From the NCBI GenBank assembly GCA_046727755.1, contig JBKPDG010000101.1, forward strand, positions 1 to 11,421: a stretch of 11,421 nt of DNA, read 5' to 3'. Below the pieces are notes generated by a model. The model was not told where the DNA came from. It searched no databases and worked only from the letters and a program-made list of their open reading frames with translations. Source of the DNA: JALZAA01 sp046727755. GTDB taxonomy: Bacteria > Actinomycetota > Acidimicrobiia > IMCC26256 > JACDBD01. A program made the translations under genes and the position numbers. Numbering within the stretch: the stretch's first letter is position 1; each line of letters opens with the position of its first letter. This document shows, one piece after another, positions 1 through 6,092 of the stretch.

Positions 1-344
1 TCGTCCTCGCCCATCGTGAACAGCATCTTGTCCCGCAGGATCCCGGCGTTGTTCACGAGCACGTCGAGCTTCCCGAACGCCTCGACGGCGGTGTCGATGA
101 TGCTCTTGGCGCCGTTGAAGTCGGCGACGTCGTCGTAGTTCGCGACCGCCTCGCCACCTCGGCTCTTGATGACGTCGACGACCTCGTCGGCGGTGCGCTT
201 GTCGGCGCCCTCACCCGTCACCGAGACGCCGAGGTCGTTCACGACGACCTTGGCACCCTGGTCGGCCAATTCGATGGCCTCACCCCGCCCGACGCCATTG
301 CCCGCGCCGGTGACGATGGCGACCTTGCCGTCCAACAACCCCAT
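1..344 (-). CDS. SDR-family NAD(P)-dependent oxidoreductase, HSD17B4/Rv3548c-like (N-terminal part, cut by left edge)
   Basis: Only the first 114 codons are present; the reading frame is open to the left edge, so the C-terminal part, including the catalytic Tyr-x3-Lys, lies outside. The protein starts MGLLDGKVAIVTGAG and has the cofactor motif TGAGNGVG at residues 12-19, an acidic/amide NDLG at 36-39 after the second beta strand, and NNAG at 98-101 followed by ILRDKM. This combination is typical of the SDR domain of peroxisomal multifunctional enzyme 2 (HSD17B4) and of mycobacterial Rv3548c, as I recall it; these act as 3-hydroxyacyl-CoA or hydroxysteroid dehydrogenases in beta-oxidation. The ATG at 344 is supported by a purine-rich stretch (GGGGAGAAGGA) about 7 nt upstream. 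It is divergent from the MaoC-like gene, and a role in the same lipid or steroid pathway is inferred from context. SDR membership is very secure; the exact substrate is not. Confidence 0.9.
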   Translation of the reverse strand, partial: MGLLDGKVAIVTGAGNGVGRGEAIELADQGAKVVVNDLGVSVTGEGADKRTADEVVDVIKSRGGEAVANYDDVADFNGAKSIIDTAVEAFGKLDVLVNNAGILRDKMLFTMGED

Positions 345-373
345 TTGCGCGTCCTTCTCCCCGCGTTGAAAAC

Positions 374-387
374 TGACGTTGGCGTCA
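374..387. promoter_or_regulatory. Inverted repeat, possible operator between divergent genes
   Basis: TGACG-TTGG-CGTCA is a perfect 5-bp inverted repeat with a 4-bp spacer, in the 132-bp region between the divergent SDR (start 344) and MaoC-like gene (start 477). On the plus strand it lies between a TTGAAA (366-371, -35-like) and a TATCGC or GTATCG (390-396, weak -10-like), so a repressor bound here would cover the promoter. On the minus strand a TACCGT (-10-like) lies just to the right. The layout suits a TetR-type dimer site, but no regulator gene is in the window and the repeat is short. It does not match the KstR2 pattern (CAAG-N2-CTTG). The rest of 345-476 shows only the two ribosome binding sites. 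Confidence 0.35.
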
Positions 388-476
388 CGGTATCGCGGTC
401 GTTCACGCGCTCGTCAAAGCGCGGGATCGTGCACGTCGGGCGCGGGCACCGCGCATTGGGAGATGGAAGGGAAGGC

Positions 477-971
477 ATGGCCCTGGACACGAGTGTCATC
501 GGCAAGCCGACGGGCGCGCACCGCGTCACCATCGAGCGTGGCCCGGTCTCGAACTTCGCCGCCGCGCTCAAGGACGAGAACCCCGTGTACCACGACCCCG
601 CCGCTGCCAAGGCCGCCGGGTTCGACGGCATCCCGGCCCCGCCGACGTGGGCGTTCGCGATGCAGTTCTGGGGGCGCTTCGCCGAGAACCAACCCGACGA
701 CCCGACAGGCGGCGAGAACCCGATGCGCAAGGTGATGGGGGAGCTGTTCGCCCAGGGCGGTCTCGTGCTCCACGGCGAGGAGGAGTTCGTGTACCACCGG
801 CCCATCGTGGTCGGTGACGTGCTCGTGGGCGAGGGTCGCATCGTCGACATGTACGAGAAGGAGAGCAAGGGACGCACGATGACGTTCCTGGTGACCGAGA
901 CCGTGTGGCGCGACGAGAAGAGCGGCGAACCGGCCGTCACCGAGCGCTTCAACCTCATCCACCGCTCGTAG
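477..971 (+). CDS. FAS1-like/MaoC N-terminal-type (half-hotdog) dehydratase, 164 aa
   Basis: The 164-residue protein looks like a single hotdog fold of the MaoC_dehydrat_N / FAS1-like dehydratase type. Visible family marks are DENPVYHD at 33-40, the loop PAPPTWAF at 53-60, and the central-helix and strand segment from LHGEEEF (98-104) through YHRPIVVGD (106-114). Related proteins (mycobacterial HadA/HadC, ChsH1/ChsH2) hydrate enoyl-CoA or dehydrate 3-hydroxyacyl thioesters, usually as heterodimers in which one half carries the catalytic Asp/His. The ATG at 477 was chosen because GGAAGGG lies just upstream and the conserved domain begins right after it; the frame is open further upstream (to 345) but that part resembles nothing. 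The gene precedes the SDR at 997 by 25 bp, so the two are probably co-transcribed as a hydratase plus a hydroxyacyl dehydrogenase. No partner hotdog gene is visible. Confidence 0.85.
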   Translation: MALDTSVIGKPTGAHRVTIERGPVSNFAAALKDENPVYHDPAAAKAAGFDGIPAPPTWAFAMQFWGRFAENQPDDPTGGENPMRKVMGELFAQGGLVLHGEEEFVYHRPIVVGDVLVGEGRIVDMYEKESKGRTMTFLVTETVWRDEKSGEPAVTERFNLIHRS

Positions 972-996
972 TCAGGCGGGCAGGGGGAATTCCAAC

Positions 997-1773
997 GTGG
1001 GCCGGCTCGATGACAGGGTCGCGATCATCACCGGCGCCGGCCAGGGCATCGGGCTGGCGTACGCCAGGCGATTCCTCGAGGAGGGCGCGAAGGTCGTCGT
1101 GGCCGAGATCAAAGAGGACCGCGCCGCCTCGGCGATGGAGCAGCTTGAGAAGCTCGGCGACGTCACCTTCGTCCAGACCGACATCTCGGACGAGCAGTCG
1201 GCGTCGGCGTGTGCCGCCAAGACACAGGAGCAGTTCGGCGCTATCGACATCCTCGTCAACAACGCCGCGCTCTACTACGACATCGACAACGAGCGCAACG
1301 ACTACGAGTACCTGCAGCGCGTCTTCGGCGTGAATCTCCACGGCGCCTGGCTGATGGCACGGGCATGCGCGCCGACGATGGTCGAGCAGAGCTGGGGACG
1401 CATCATCAACCAGTCGTCGGGCGCCGCATACCTGTACAACATCGTGCCGCCGTCGGAGTTCAAGGAAGTCGGCGCGTTCACCTACAGCCAGACGAAGTGG
1501 GGTGTCGTCGGTCTCACGAAGTTTCTCGCCGGCCAGCTCGGTCAATACAACATCACGGTGAACTGCATCGCTCCGGGCGTGACGATGACCGAGGCGACGA
1601 AGAAGATCGTCCCCGAGGGGATCATCGACATGCTCCCGGCGATGAGCGCGATGAAGCGCAAGCTCGAGCCCGAGGATCTCGCCGGCACCGCCGTGTTCTT
1701 CGCCAGCGACGACGCCGCCCTCGTCACCGGCCAGGTGCTCTGCGTCGACGGCGGCTCGATCATGCCCGCCTGA
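997..1773 (+). CDS. Classical SDR-family oxidoreductase, 258 aa
   Basis: A full-length classical short-chain dehydrogenase/reductase. The nucleotide-binding motif TGAGQGIG is at residues 12-19, NNA at 88-90, the structural Asn in GVNL near 113, the catalytic Ser in NQSSG at 140-141, and Tyr163-Ser-Gln-Thr-Lys167 as the active-site YxxxK. It ends with the usual LVTGQVLCVDGG segment (242-253). The acidic residue E37 at the end of beta-2 (VVAEIKE) suggests NAD(H) rather than NADP(H) preference. The GTG at 997 is preferred because AGGGGGA lies 8 nt upstream and the protein then begins at the normal SDR N-terminus. It follows the MaoC-like gene by 25 bp and is followed by a hairpin. The likely substrate is a hydroxyacyl-CoA or hydroxysteroid, inferred from neighbours only; the SDR family covers many alcohols and sugars. 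Confidence 0.92.
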   Translation: MGRLDDRVAIITGAGQGIGLAYARRFLEEGAKVVVAEIKEDRAASAMEQLEKLGDVTFVQTDISDEQSASACAAKTQEQFGAIDILVNNAALYYDIDNERNDYEYLQRVFGVNLHGAWLMARACAPTMVEQSWGRIINQSSGAAYLYNIVPPSEFKEVGAFTYSQTKWGVVGLTKFLAGQLGQYNITVNCIAPGVTMTEATKKIVPEGIIDMLPAMSAMKRKLEPEDLAGTAVFFASDDAALVTGQVLCVDGGSIMPA

Positions 1774-1782
1774 TGCGTCCGC

Positions 1783-1809
1783 GGGGACCCAAATAGTCCC
1801 CCTGGGGAC
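1783..1809. terminator. Hairpin cluster between convergent genes, probable bidirectional terminator
   Basis: Ten bases after the SDR stop there is GGGGAC (1783-1788), a 7-nt loop ending AAATA, then GTCCCC (1796-1801), a perfect 6-bp stem. A second GGGGAC (1804-1809) follows at once, so the middle arm can pair either left (6 bp) or right (5 bp with a 4-nt loop). The hairpin lies between the convergent stops at 1773 and 1815, so it can serve both strands. No U-tract follows, as is common in GC-rich actinobacteria; termination is inferred from position and symmetry. Confidence 0.5.
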
Positions 1810-1814
1810 GATCG

Positions 1815-3035
1815 TCAGCGCGGGAGCAGGGCGGCGCCTTCGATGGCAGGCGTCGAGATCGTGTAGGCGCGGCCGCGGCGGTCCACCGCGTCGACGGCGC
1901 CGGTGGTCGTGGCGACGAAGAGCCATGCGGCGTCGCGGCTCCACGCCAGGGCGGGACGGGCGCTTGCCACCGGGTCGGCGACGAAGCGCGTGACCGCGCC
2001 CGTCGAGGTGTCAACGAGCGCGCCCCGCGAGCGGGCGCCGTCGCTCTCGACCACGGCGAGGCGCCGCGCGTTGTCCGTGAAAACGGCCGCAGCGACGCCA
2101 CCGCCGACGAGCGCGTCGCGAATCACACGCTGTTCGCCCGACGCGACGTCGTCGAGGTAGAGGTCGCACTGCCGACCGTTGCATCCGGCGGGCCGGCTCG
2201 CGATGACGCTTCGACTCGCGGCCACGAACAGCGCGTCGGTGCGGAACGTGGTCGGAGGCTGCTCCGGTCGCGCCGGATTCCACGCTGCGAGCGAACGGGT
2301 GCCGTCGGCGCCCAGCCGGTCGACCACCAGGCCGTCGCCCGCCGCGCCGCGCACGGTCGCGCTGCCACCAAGCACCGCCGTCGGGGCGGTCTCCACGCCG
2401 TCCAAGCTCAGCTCCCGGGCGACGACGCTGCCGTCGGCCGGGTACGTGAGCAGCCAGACGCGCCCGGCCCGGTGCGACGGATACACCTCGACCGCGGGGC
2501 CGATGCTGACGGCGGCCTCCTCGAGCGATCGCGGGACGACGTATGCGCGGTGGTCGACCACCACGACGGCGCGATCGCCGATCGCCGCGGCCGCCGTCAC
2601 CTGCCCGGCAGGGAGCTCGGCCACAGATCCGGCGCGCTCGCGCTGCCCGTCGACGTCGAGGGTATGAAGACCGTCGGGCGCGAGCACGAGCAGCGACGCG
2701 CCCGTCGTTCGGTGCAGGCTCGGGAGGCTCTGGGCCGTCACCTCACGCGGCGGCGCCGCGCGATCAGTTCCCGAGCGTTGGAGCCACGCGCCGATCAGAA
2801 AGAACAGGACGAGCCCGACGAGGACGGCGATCGGGATGTGCGTCGAGTTGCCGTGCACCCGCCGTTTGATCCAATTCGGGCCGGGCGGGACGTACGCGTA
2901 GCGGTCTTCGTGACGGATGCCGAGCTCGGTCTCGTCGAGGTCGAGGACGGGGAGGGACTCACCGGCGTCAGCGTCGCACGCCGGGCAGCTCCGCACGTCG
3001 GCGGCGAGCTCGGCCCCGCACTCCCGGCACCGCAT
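1815..3035 (-). CDS. Membrane-anchored zinc-ribbon protein with beta-propeller-like outer domain, 406 aa
   Basis: I do not recognise a named family. The N-terminus is a short zinc ribbon: Cys3-x2-Cys6 (MRCRECG) and Cys17-x2-Cys20 (CPACDADAG). A linker leads to one hydrophobic segment at about 67-85 (HIPIAVLVGLVLFFLIGAW), preceded by basic residues (KRRVHGN), which predicts a cytoplasmic N-terminus. The remaining 310 or so residues would then lie outside the membrane and contain repeated short strands in the style of a WD/PQQ-type propeller (LLVLAPDGLHTLDVDG at 115-130, VWLLTYPADGSVV at 193-205, LAWSRDAAWLFVA at 363-375). Cys285 and Cys290 are close enough for a disulfide. The open frame runs about 180 codons further upstream, but that part overlaps the divergent LLM gene; the ATG at 3035 fits the CxxC start and a -10-like TACCGT placed 6 nt upstream, implying a leaderless mRNA. 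Function is unknown; a sensor or envelope role is only a guess. Confidence 0.8.
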   Translation of the reverse strand: MRCRECGAELAADVRSCPACDADAGESLPVLDLDETELGIRHEDRYAYVPPGPNWIKRRVHGNSTHIPIAVLVGLVLFFLIGAWLQRSGTDRAAPPREVTAQSLPSLHRTTGASLLVLAPDGLHTLDVDGQRERAGSVAELPAGQVTAAAAIGDRAVVVVDHRAYVVPRSLEEAAVSIGPAVEVYPSHRAGRVWLLTYPADGSVVARELSLDGVETAPTAVLGGSATVRGAAGDGLVVDRLGADGTRSLAAWNPARPEQPPTTFRTDALFVAASRSVIASRPAGCNGRQCDLYLDDVASGEQRVIRDALVGGGVAAAVFTDNARRLAVVESDGARSRGALVDTSTGAVTRFVADPVASARPALAWSRDAAWLFVATTTGAVDAVDRRGRAYTISTPAIEGAALLPR

Positions 3036-3052
3036 GGGTTTACGGTACTGCG
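3036..3052. promoter_or_regulatory. Overlapping divergent -10 elements, putative bidirectional leaderless promoter
   Basis: Only 17 bp separate the minus-strand ATG (3035) and the plus-strand ATG (3053). In the middle is TACGGTA (3041-3047). Read on the plus strand, TACGGT ends 6 nt before the ATG at 3053; read on the minus strand, TACCGT ends 6 nt before the ATG at 3035. Both fit the actinobacterial -10 pattern TANNNT, and the spacing would start transcription at or next to each A of ATG. Neither gene has a Shine-Dalgarno sequence in this gap. No convincing -35 is visible on either side. Confidence 0.5.
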
Positions 3053-3892
3053 ATGCAATTCGGCGTGACGATGTTCGGGACGGACCAGACGATGCGACCC
3101 GACGCGCTCGCGCGCGCCGCCGAAGAGCGCGGGTTCCGGTCCCTGTACCTCCCCGAGCACACGCACATCCCCGTGAGTCGGCGGACGCCCCCGCCCACCG
3201 GCGACGGGAACCTGCCCGAGTACTACGCGCGGTCGCTCGACCCGTTCGTCGCGCTGGCAACGGCGGCGGCGGCGACCGAACGCCTCCGCGTCGGGACCGG
3301 CATCTGCCTCGTCGCGCAGCGCGATCCGATCGTGACTGCCAAGGCGGTCGCGAGCCTCGATCAGCTCTCGGGCGGCCGGTTCGTGTTCGGCGTCGGGTTC
3401 GGGTGGAACGAGGACGAGATCGAGGACCACGGCGTCGACATGCGCCGCCGTCGTGATGTCGCCCGCGAGCACGTGCTCGCCATGCAACGCCTCTGGGCCG
3501 ACGAGGAGGCCGCGTTCGACGGCGAGTTCGTGCAGCTGCCGCCGAGCTGGTCGTGGCCGAAGCCGGTGCAGCGACCACGACCGCCGGTCCTCATCGGCGG
3601 CGCCGCGGGGCCGAAGCTCTTCGCGCACGTCGCCGAGTACGCCGACGGGTGGATCCCCATCGGGGGCGCCGGTGTCCGCGTCGCGTTGCCGGAGCTGCAC
3701 CGGGCGATGGACGCCGTCGGACGCGACCCGGCGACGGCGCGCGTCGTGCCGTTCGGGTCGTTCCCCGACCCGGGCAAGCTCGACTACTACGCGTCGCTCG
3801 GCATCGACGAGGTCGTCCTGCGGGTGCCGGTCGGCGGCCCCGACGTCGCCCTTCCCGTCCTCGACGACTACGCCAAGCTGGCGGACGGATGA
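3053..3892 (+). CDS. LLM-class (luciferase-like) probably F420-dependent oxidoreductase, 279 aa
   Basis: A luciferase-like TIM-barrel oxidoreductase of the actinobacterial group usually annotated as LLM class F420-dependent (TIGR03619-type). Visible marks are LYLPEH at 31-36, RVGTGICLVAQRDPIVTAK at 79-97 (cofactor-side strand and loop), the hallmark LSGGRFVFGVGFGWNEDE at 105-122, RPPVLIGG at 176-183 and EYADGW at 195-200. Such enzymes use reduced or oxidised F420 (or FMN) to move a hydride on diverse substrates, so the substrate cannot be read from sequence. The ATG at 3053 gives the standard N-terminus MQFGVTMFG. The stop overlaps the next gene's start as ATGA (3889-3892), so the two are translationally coupled, suggesting sequential redox steps on one compound. 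Flavin versus F420 use is inferred from the family, not shown. Confidence 0.9.
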   Translation: MQFGVTMFGTDQTMRPDALARAAEERGFRSLYLPEHTHIPVSRRTPPPTGDGNLPEYYARSLDPFVALATAAAATERLRVGTGICLVAQRDPIVTAKAVASLDQLSGGRFVFGVGFGWNEDEIEDHGVDMRRRRDVAREHVLAMQRLWADEEAAFDGEFVQLPPSWSWPKPVQRPRPPVLIGGAAGPKLFAHVAEYADGWIPIGGAGVRVALPELHRAMDAVGRDPATARVVPFGSFPDPGKLDYYASLGIDEVVLRVPVGGPDVALPVLDDYAKLADG

Positions 3893-4890
3893 CGTCAGCC
3901 GACCGGGTGCGCATCGGCACGCTCGGCGCGGCGCGCATCACCCCCGGCGCGCTGATCAAGCCGGCCCGCCGCCTGCAGGACGCCGAGGTGGTGGCGGTCG
4001 CCGCCCGGGATCCGGCCCGGGCCGAGAAGTTCGCGCGCAAGCACGGCATCCCGAAGGTGCACGCGACCTACGAGGACGTGATCGCCGACGACGAGGTCGA
4101 CGCGATCTACAACCCGTTGCCGAACGGCCTGCACGCCGAGTGGATGCTGAAGGCAATCGCGGGCGGCAAGCACGTCCTGTGCGAGAAGCCGTTCACGGCG
4201 AACGCCGGCGAAGCCGAGACCGTGGCGGCGGCGGCCGACGCCAGCGGGCTCGTCGTCATGGAGGCGTTCCACTACCGGTACCACCCGCTGGCGCAGTGGA
4301 TGCACGACCTCGTCGCCGCCGGCGAGCTCGGACGGCTGCAACACCTCGAAGCGTGGATGTGCATCCCGCTGCCGATGTTCAAGGACATCCGCTATCAGTA
4401 CGACCTCGCCGGCGGCGCCACGATGGACGTCGGCTCCTACACGGTGCATCAACTGCGGCTGCTCGGCGGCGACGAGCCCGAGGTCACAGCAGCGCGCGCC
4501 CGACTGCGGTCGCCGAACGTCGATCGGTGGATGCAGGCCGACGTGCGCTGGTCCGAGGGACACACCGGGCGTATGACGTGCTCGCTGTGGTCGAGCACGC
4601 CGTTGAAGCTCGCGATCCGGGTGAAAGGGGAGCGGGGGGAGCTGCGCGTGTTCAATCCCACCGGTCCGCAGTTCTTCCATCGCGTGACCGTGCGCGGCGA
4701 GACCAAGTACCGGCAGCGCTTCCCGCGCCAGGCGACCTACGCGCACCAGCTCGAGGCGTTCATGACCGCCGTCCTGCACGACGGCCCGAATCTCACCCCG
4801 CCCGCCGACGCGGTGCAGAACATGCGCGTCATCGACGCGGTCTATCGCGCCGCCGGCCTCCCCATCCGCGGCGAGCCGGCCGGCTCTTGA
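3889..4890 (+). CDS. Gfo/Idh/MocA-family NAD(P)-dependent oxidoreductase, 333 aa
   Basis: An N-terminal Rossmann domain starts at RVRIGTLGAARIT (6-18), with the adenine-side residue in VAVAARDP (35-42). The family signature CEKP is at 98-101 with the catalytic Lys100, after NPLPNGLHAEW (75-85). The C-terminal alpha/beta domain carries EAFHYRYHP (125-133) and GGATMDVGSYTVHQLR (175-190), the usual place of the active-site Asp and His. The family oxidises or reduces sugars, inositols, dihydrodiols and related alcohols; the EAFHYRYHP version resembles the dihydrodiol-dehydrogenase-like branch, but the substrate remains open. The start overlaps the LLM stop by 4 nt, and the frame of conserved residues begins right there, so an upstream start is not needed. 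The TGA stop forms the edge of a long hairpin. No evidence ties it directly to the steroid operon next door, which is convergent. Confidence 0.9.
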   Translation: MTSADRVRIGTLGAARITPGALIKPARRLQDAEVVAVAARDPARAEKFARKHGIPKVHATYEDVIADDEVDAIYNPLPNGLHAEWMLKAIAGGKHVLCEKPFTANAGEAETVAAAADASGLVVMEAFHYRYHPLAQWMHDLVAAGELGRLQHLEAWMCIPLPMFKDIRYQYDLAGGATMDVGSYTVHQLRLLGGDEPEVTAARARLRSPNVDRWMQADVRWSEGHTGRMTCSLWSSTPLKLAIRVKGERGELRVFNPTGPQFFHRVTVRGETKYRQRFPRQATYAHQLEAFMTAVLHDGPNLTPPADAVQNMRVIDAVYRAAGLPIRGEPAGS

Positions 4891-4930
4891 TGCGTGCGCT
4901 CGGTGCCATATAGGCACCCGGCGCACGCAT
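4890..4930. terminator. Long hairpin between convergent genes, probable bidirectional terminator
   Basis: ATGCGTGCGC (4890-4899) pairs perfectly with GCGCACGCAT (4921-4930). After a 2x2 internal loop, GGTGCC (4902-4907) pairs with GGCACC (4913-4918) around the loop ATATA. That is 16 base pairs in 41 nt, symmetric on both strands, beginning on the last base of the Gfo/Idh stop codon and ending 7 bp before the thiolase stop at 4938. No U-tract follows. The strength of the fold and the convergent position make a two-way terminator the simplest reading. Confidence 0.7.
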
Positions 4931-4937
4931 CGTGCGG

Positions 4938-6092
4938 TCACGCCAGGCGTTCGACGATCGTGACGTTGGCCTGGCCGCCGCCTTCGCACATCGTCTGGAG
5001 GCCCCAGCGGCCGCCGGTGCGCTCGAGCTCGTGCAGCAGCGTCGTCATGAGCCGGGCGCCGGTCGCGCCGAGCGGGTGCCCGAGCGCGATCGCGCCGCCA
5101 TTCACGTTCACCTTGCCGAGATCGGCGCCCGTCTCTTGTTGCCACGCCAGCACGACCGACGCGAACGCCTCGTTGATCTCCACGAGGTTCATGTCGTCGA
5201 GTGACATACCGGTGCGCTCGAGCGCGTACGCCGTGGCCGGGATCGGCGCCGTGAGCATGAAGATGGGATCAGCTCCCCGCACACTGAGATGGTGGATGCG
5301 CGCCCGGGGCGTCAAGCCGTGCTCGCGCAGCCCGCGTTCCGACACGACGAGCAGCGCGGCGGCGGCGTCGGAGATCTGACTCGACGCCGCCGCGGTGACC
5401 CGGCCGCCGTCGGTGAGCGGCGGCAGCGACGCCATGCGCTCGAGCGACGTATCGCGCCTCGGCCCTTCGTCCGTCGTGACGCCGTCGTACGGAAGGATCT
5501 CCCGTTCGAAGCGGCCCTCGTCGATGGCGGTGACGGCGCGCCGGTGGCTCTCCAACGCGAATGCCTCCATGCCCTCTCGTGACACACCCCACTTCTCGGC
5601 GATCATCTCCGCGCTGCGGAACTGCGTCACCTCCTGGGTGCCGTACCGGGCGCGCCATCCCTCCGAGCCGGTGAACGGATCGTCGAAGCCCATGGGCTGG
5701 GCCACCGTCATCGCCGACGCGATCGGGATCATGCTCATGTTCTGCACGCCGCCCGTCACGATCACGTCGTTCGTGCCGCTCAGGACGGCCTGGGCCGCGA
5801 AGTGCAGCGCCTGCTGCGACGAGCCGCACTGCCGGTCCACCGTCGTGCCCGGCACCTCGTCGGGGAGCCCGGCCGCGAGCCAGCACGTGCGTGCGATGTC
5901 GCCGGCTTGGGGGCCGATCGTGTCGACGCAACCGAAGATGACGTCCTCGACGGCGGCAGGGTCGATACCGGTGCGGTCGAGGAGCCCGGAGATCGTGTGC
6001 GCGCCGAGGTCCGCGGGGTGCGCGGCTGCCAGCCCGCCGCCCTTCTTGCCCACGGGCGTGCGCACGGCGTCGACGATGTAGGCCTCGGCCAT
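4938..6092 (-). CDS. fadA6: FadA6-like acetyl-CoA acetyltransferase (thiolase), 384 aa
   Basis: A complete degradative thiolase. The nucleophile is Cys89 in VDRQCGSSQQ (85-94), with NEAF at 307-310, His339 in GGAIALGHPLGATGAR (332-347) and the second catalytic Cys369 in TMCEGGGQANV (367-377). Length and local sequence (MAEAYIVDAVRTPVGK start, DRQCGSSQQA, IPIASAMTV, MASQISD-type segment, TMCEGGG end) closely recall mycobacterial FadA6 (Rv3556c), which is in the KstR2 regulon and is assigned to thiolytic cleavage of chain intermediates left after opening of steroid rings C and D. FadA5, the side-chain thiolase, is the main alternative and I separate them only by remembered sequence. The ATG at 6092 overlaps the preceding stop by one base (TGATG) and has GAGGAG upstream. 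It is the last gene of the operon. Confidence 0.88.
   Translation of the reverse strand: MAEAYIVDAVRTPVGKKGGGLAAAHPADLGAHTISGLLDRTGIDPAAVEDVIFGCVDTIGPQAGDIARTCWLAAGLPDEVPGTTVDRQCGSSQQALHFAAQAVLSGTNDVIVTGGVQNMSMIPIASAMTVAQPMGFDDPFTGSEGWRARYGTQEVTQFRSAEMIAEKWGVSREGMEAFALESHRRAVTAIDEGRFEREILPYDGVTTDEGPRRDTSLERMASLPPLTDGGRVTAAASSQISDAAAALLVVSERGLREHGLTPRARIHHLSVRGADPIFMLTAPIPATAYALERTGMSLDDMNLVEINEAFASVVLAWQQETGADLGKVNVNGGAIALGHPLGATGARLMTTLLHELERTGGRWGLQTMCEGGGQANVTIVERLA

Noticed and set aside
345..476. KstR2 (CAAG-N2-CTTG) or KstR-type operator
   Set aside because: I looked through the intergenic regions for these palindromes and found none; the AAC-N4-GTT at 371-380 has the wrong spacing for KstR.
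955..1944. Minus-strand open frame (329 codons) opposite the 258-aa SDR
   Set aside because: Antisense to a full-length SDR with all catalytic residues; repetitive Arg/Asp/His composition and no recognisable motif.
3036..3578. N-terminal extension of the zinc-ribbon protein to an upstream start
   Set aside because: The extra 180 or so codons overlap the divergent LLM gene, are Arg-rich and place the zinc ribbon in mid-protein; the ATG at 3035 fits better.
3890..3897. TGACGTCA palindrome at the LLM/Gfo junction
   Set aside because: It lies in overlapping coding sequence at the ATGA junction, and an 8-bp palindrome is expected by chance in a window of this size.
3453..4913. Plus-strand open frame (486 codons) across the LLM and Gfo/Idh genes
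   Set aside because: Out of frame with both conserved proteins and mostly Arg/Ser/Pro; a GC-content artefact.
3895..5145. Long minus-strand open frame (416 codons) opposite the Gfo/Idh gene
   Set aside because: It is antisense to a clearly conserved enzyme, has an Arg/His/Ala-rich low-complexity composition typical of GC-rich shadow frames, and shows no domain.
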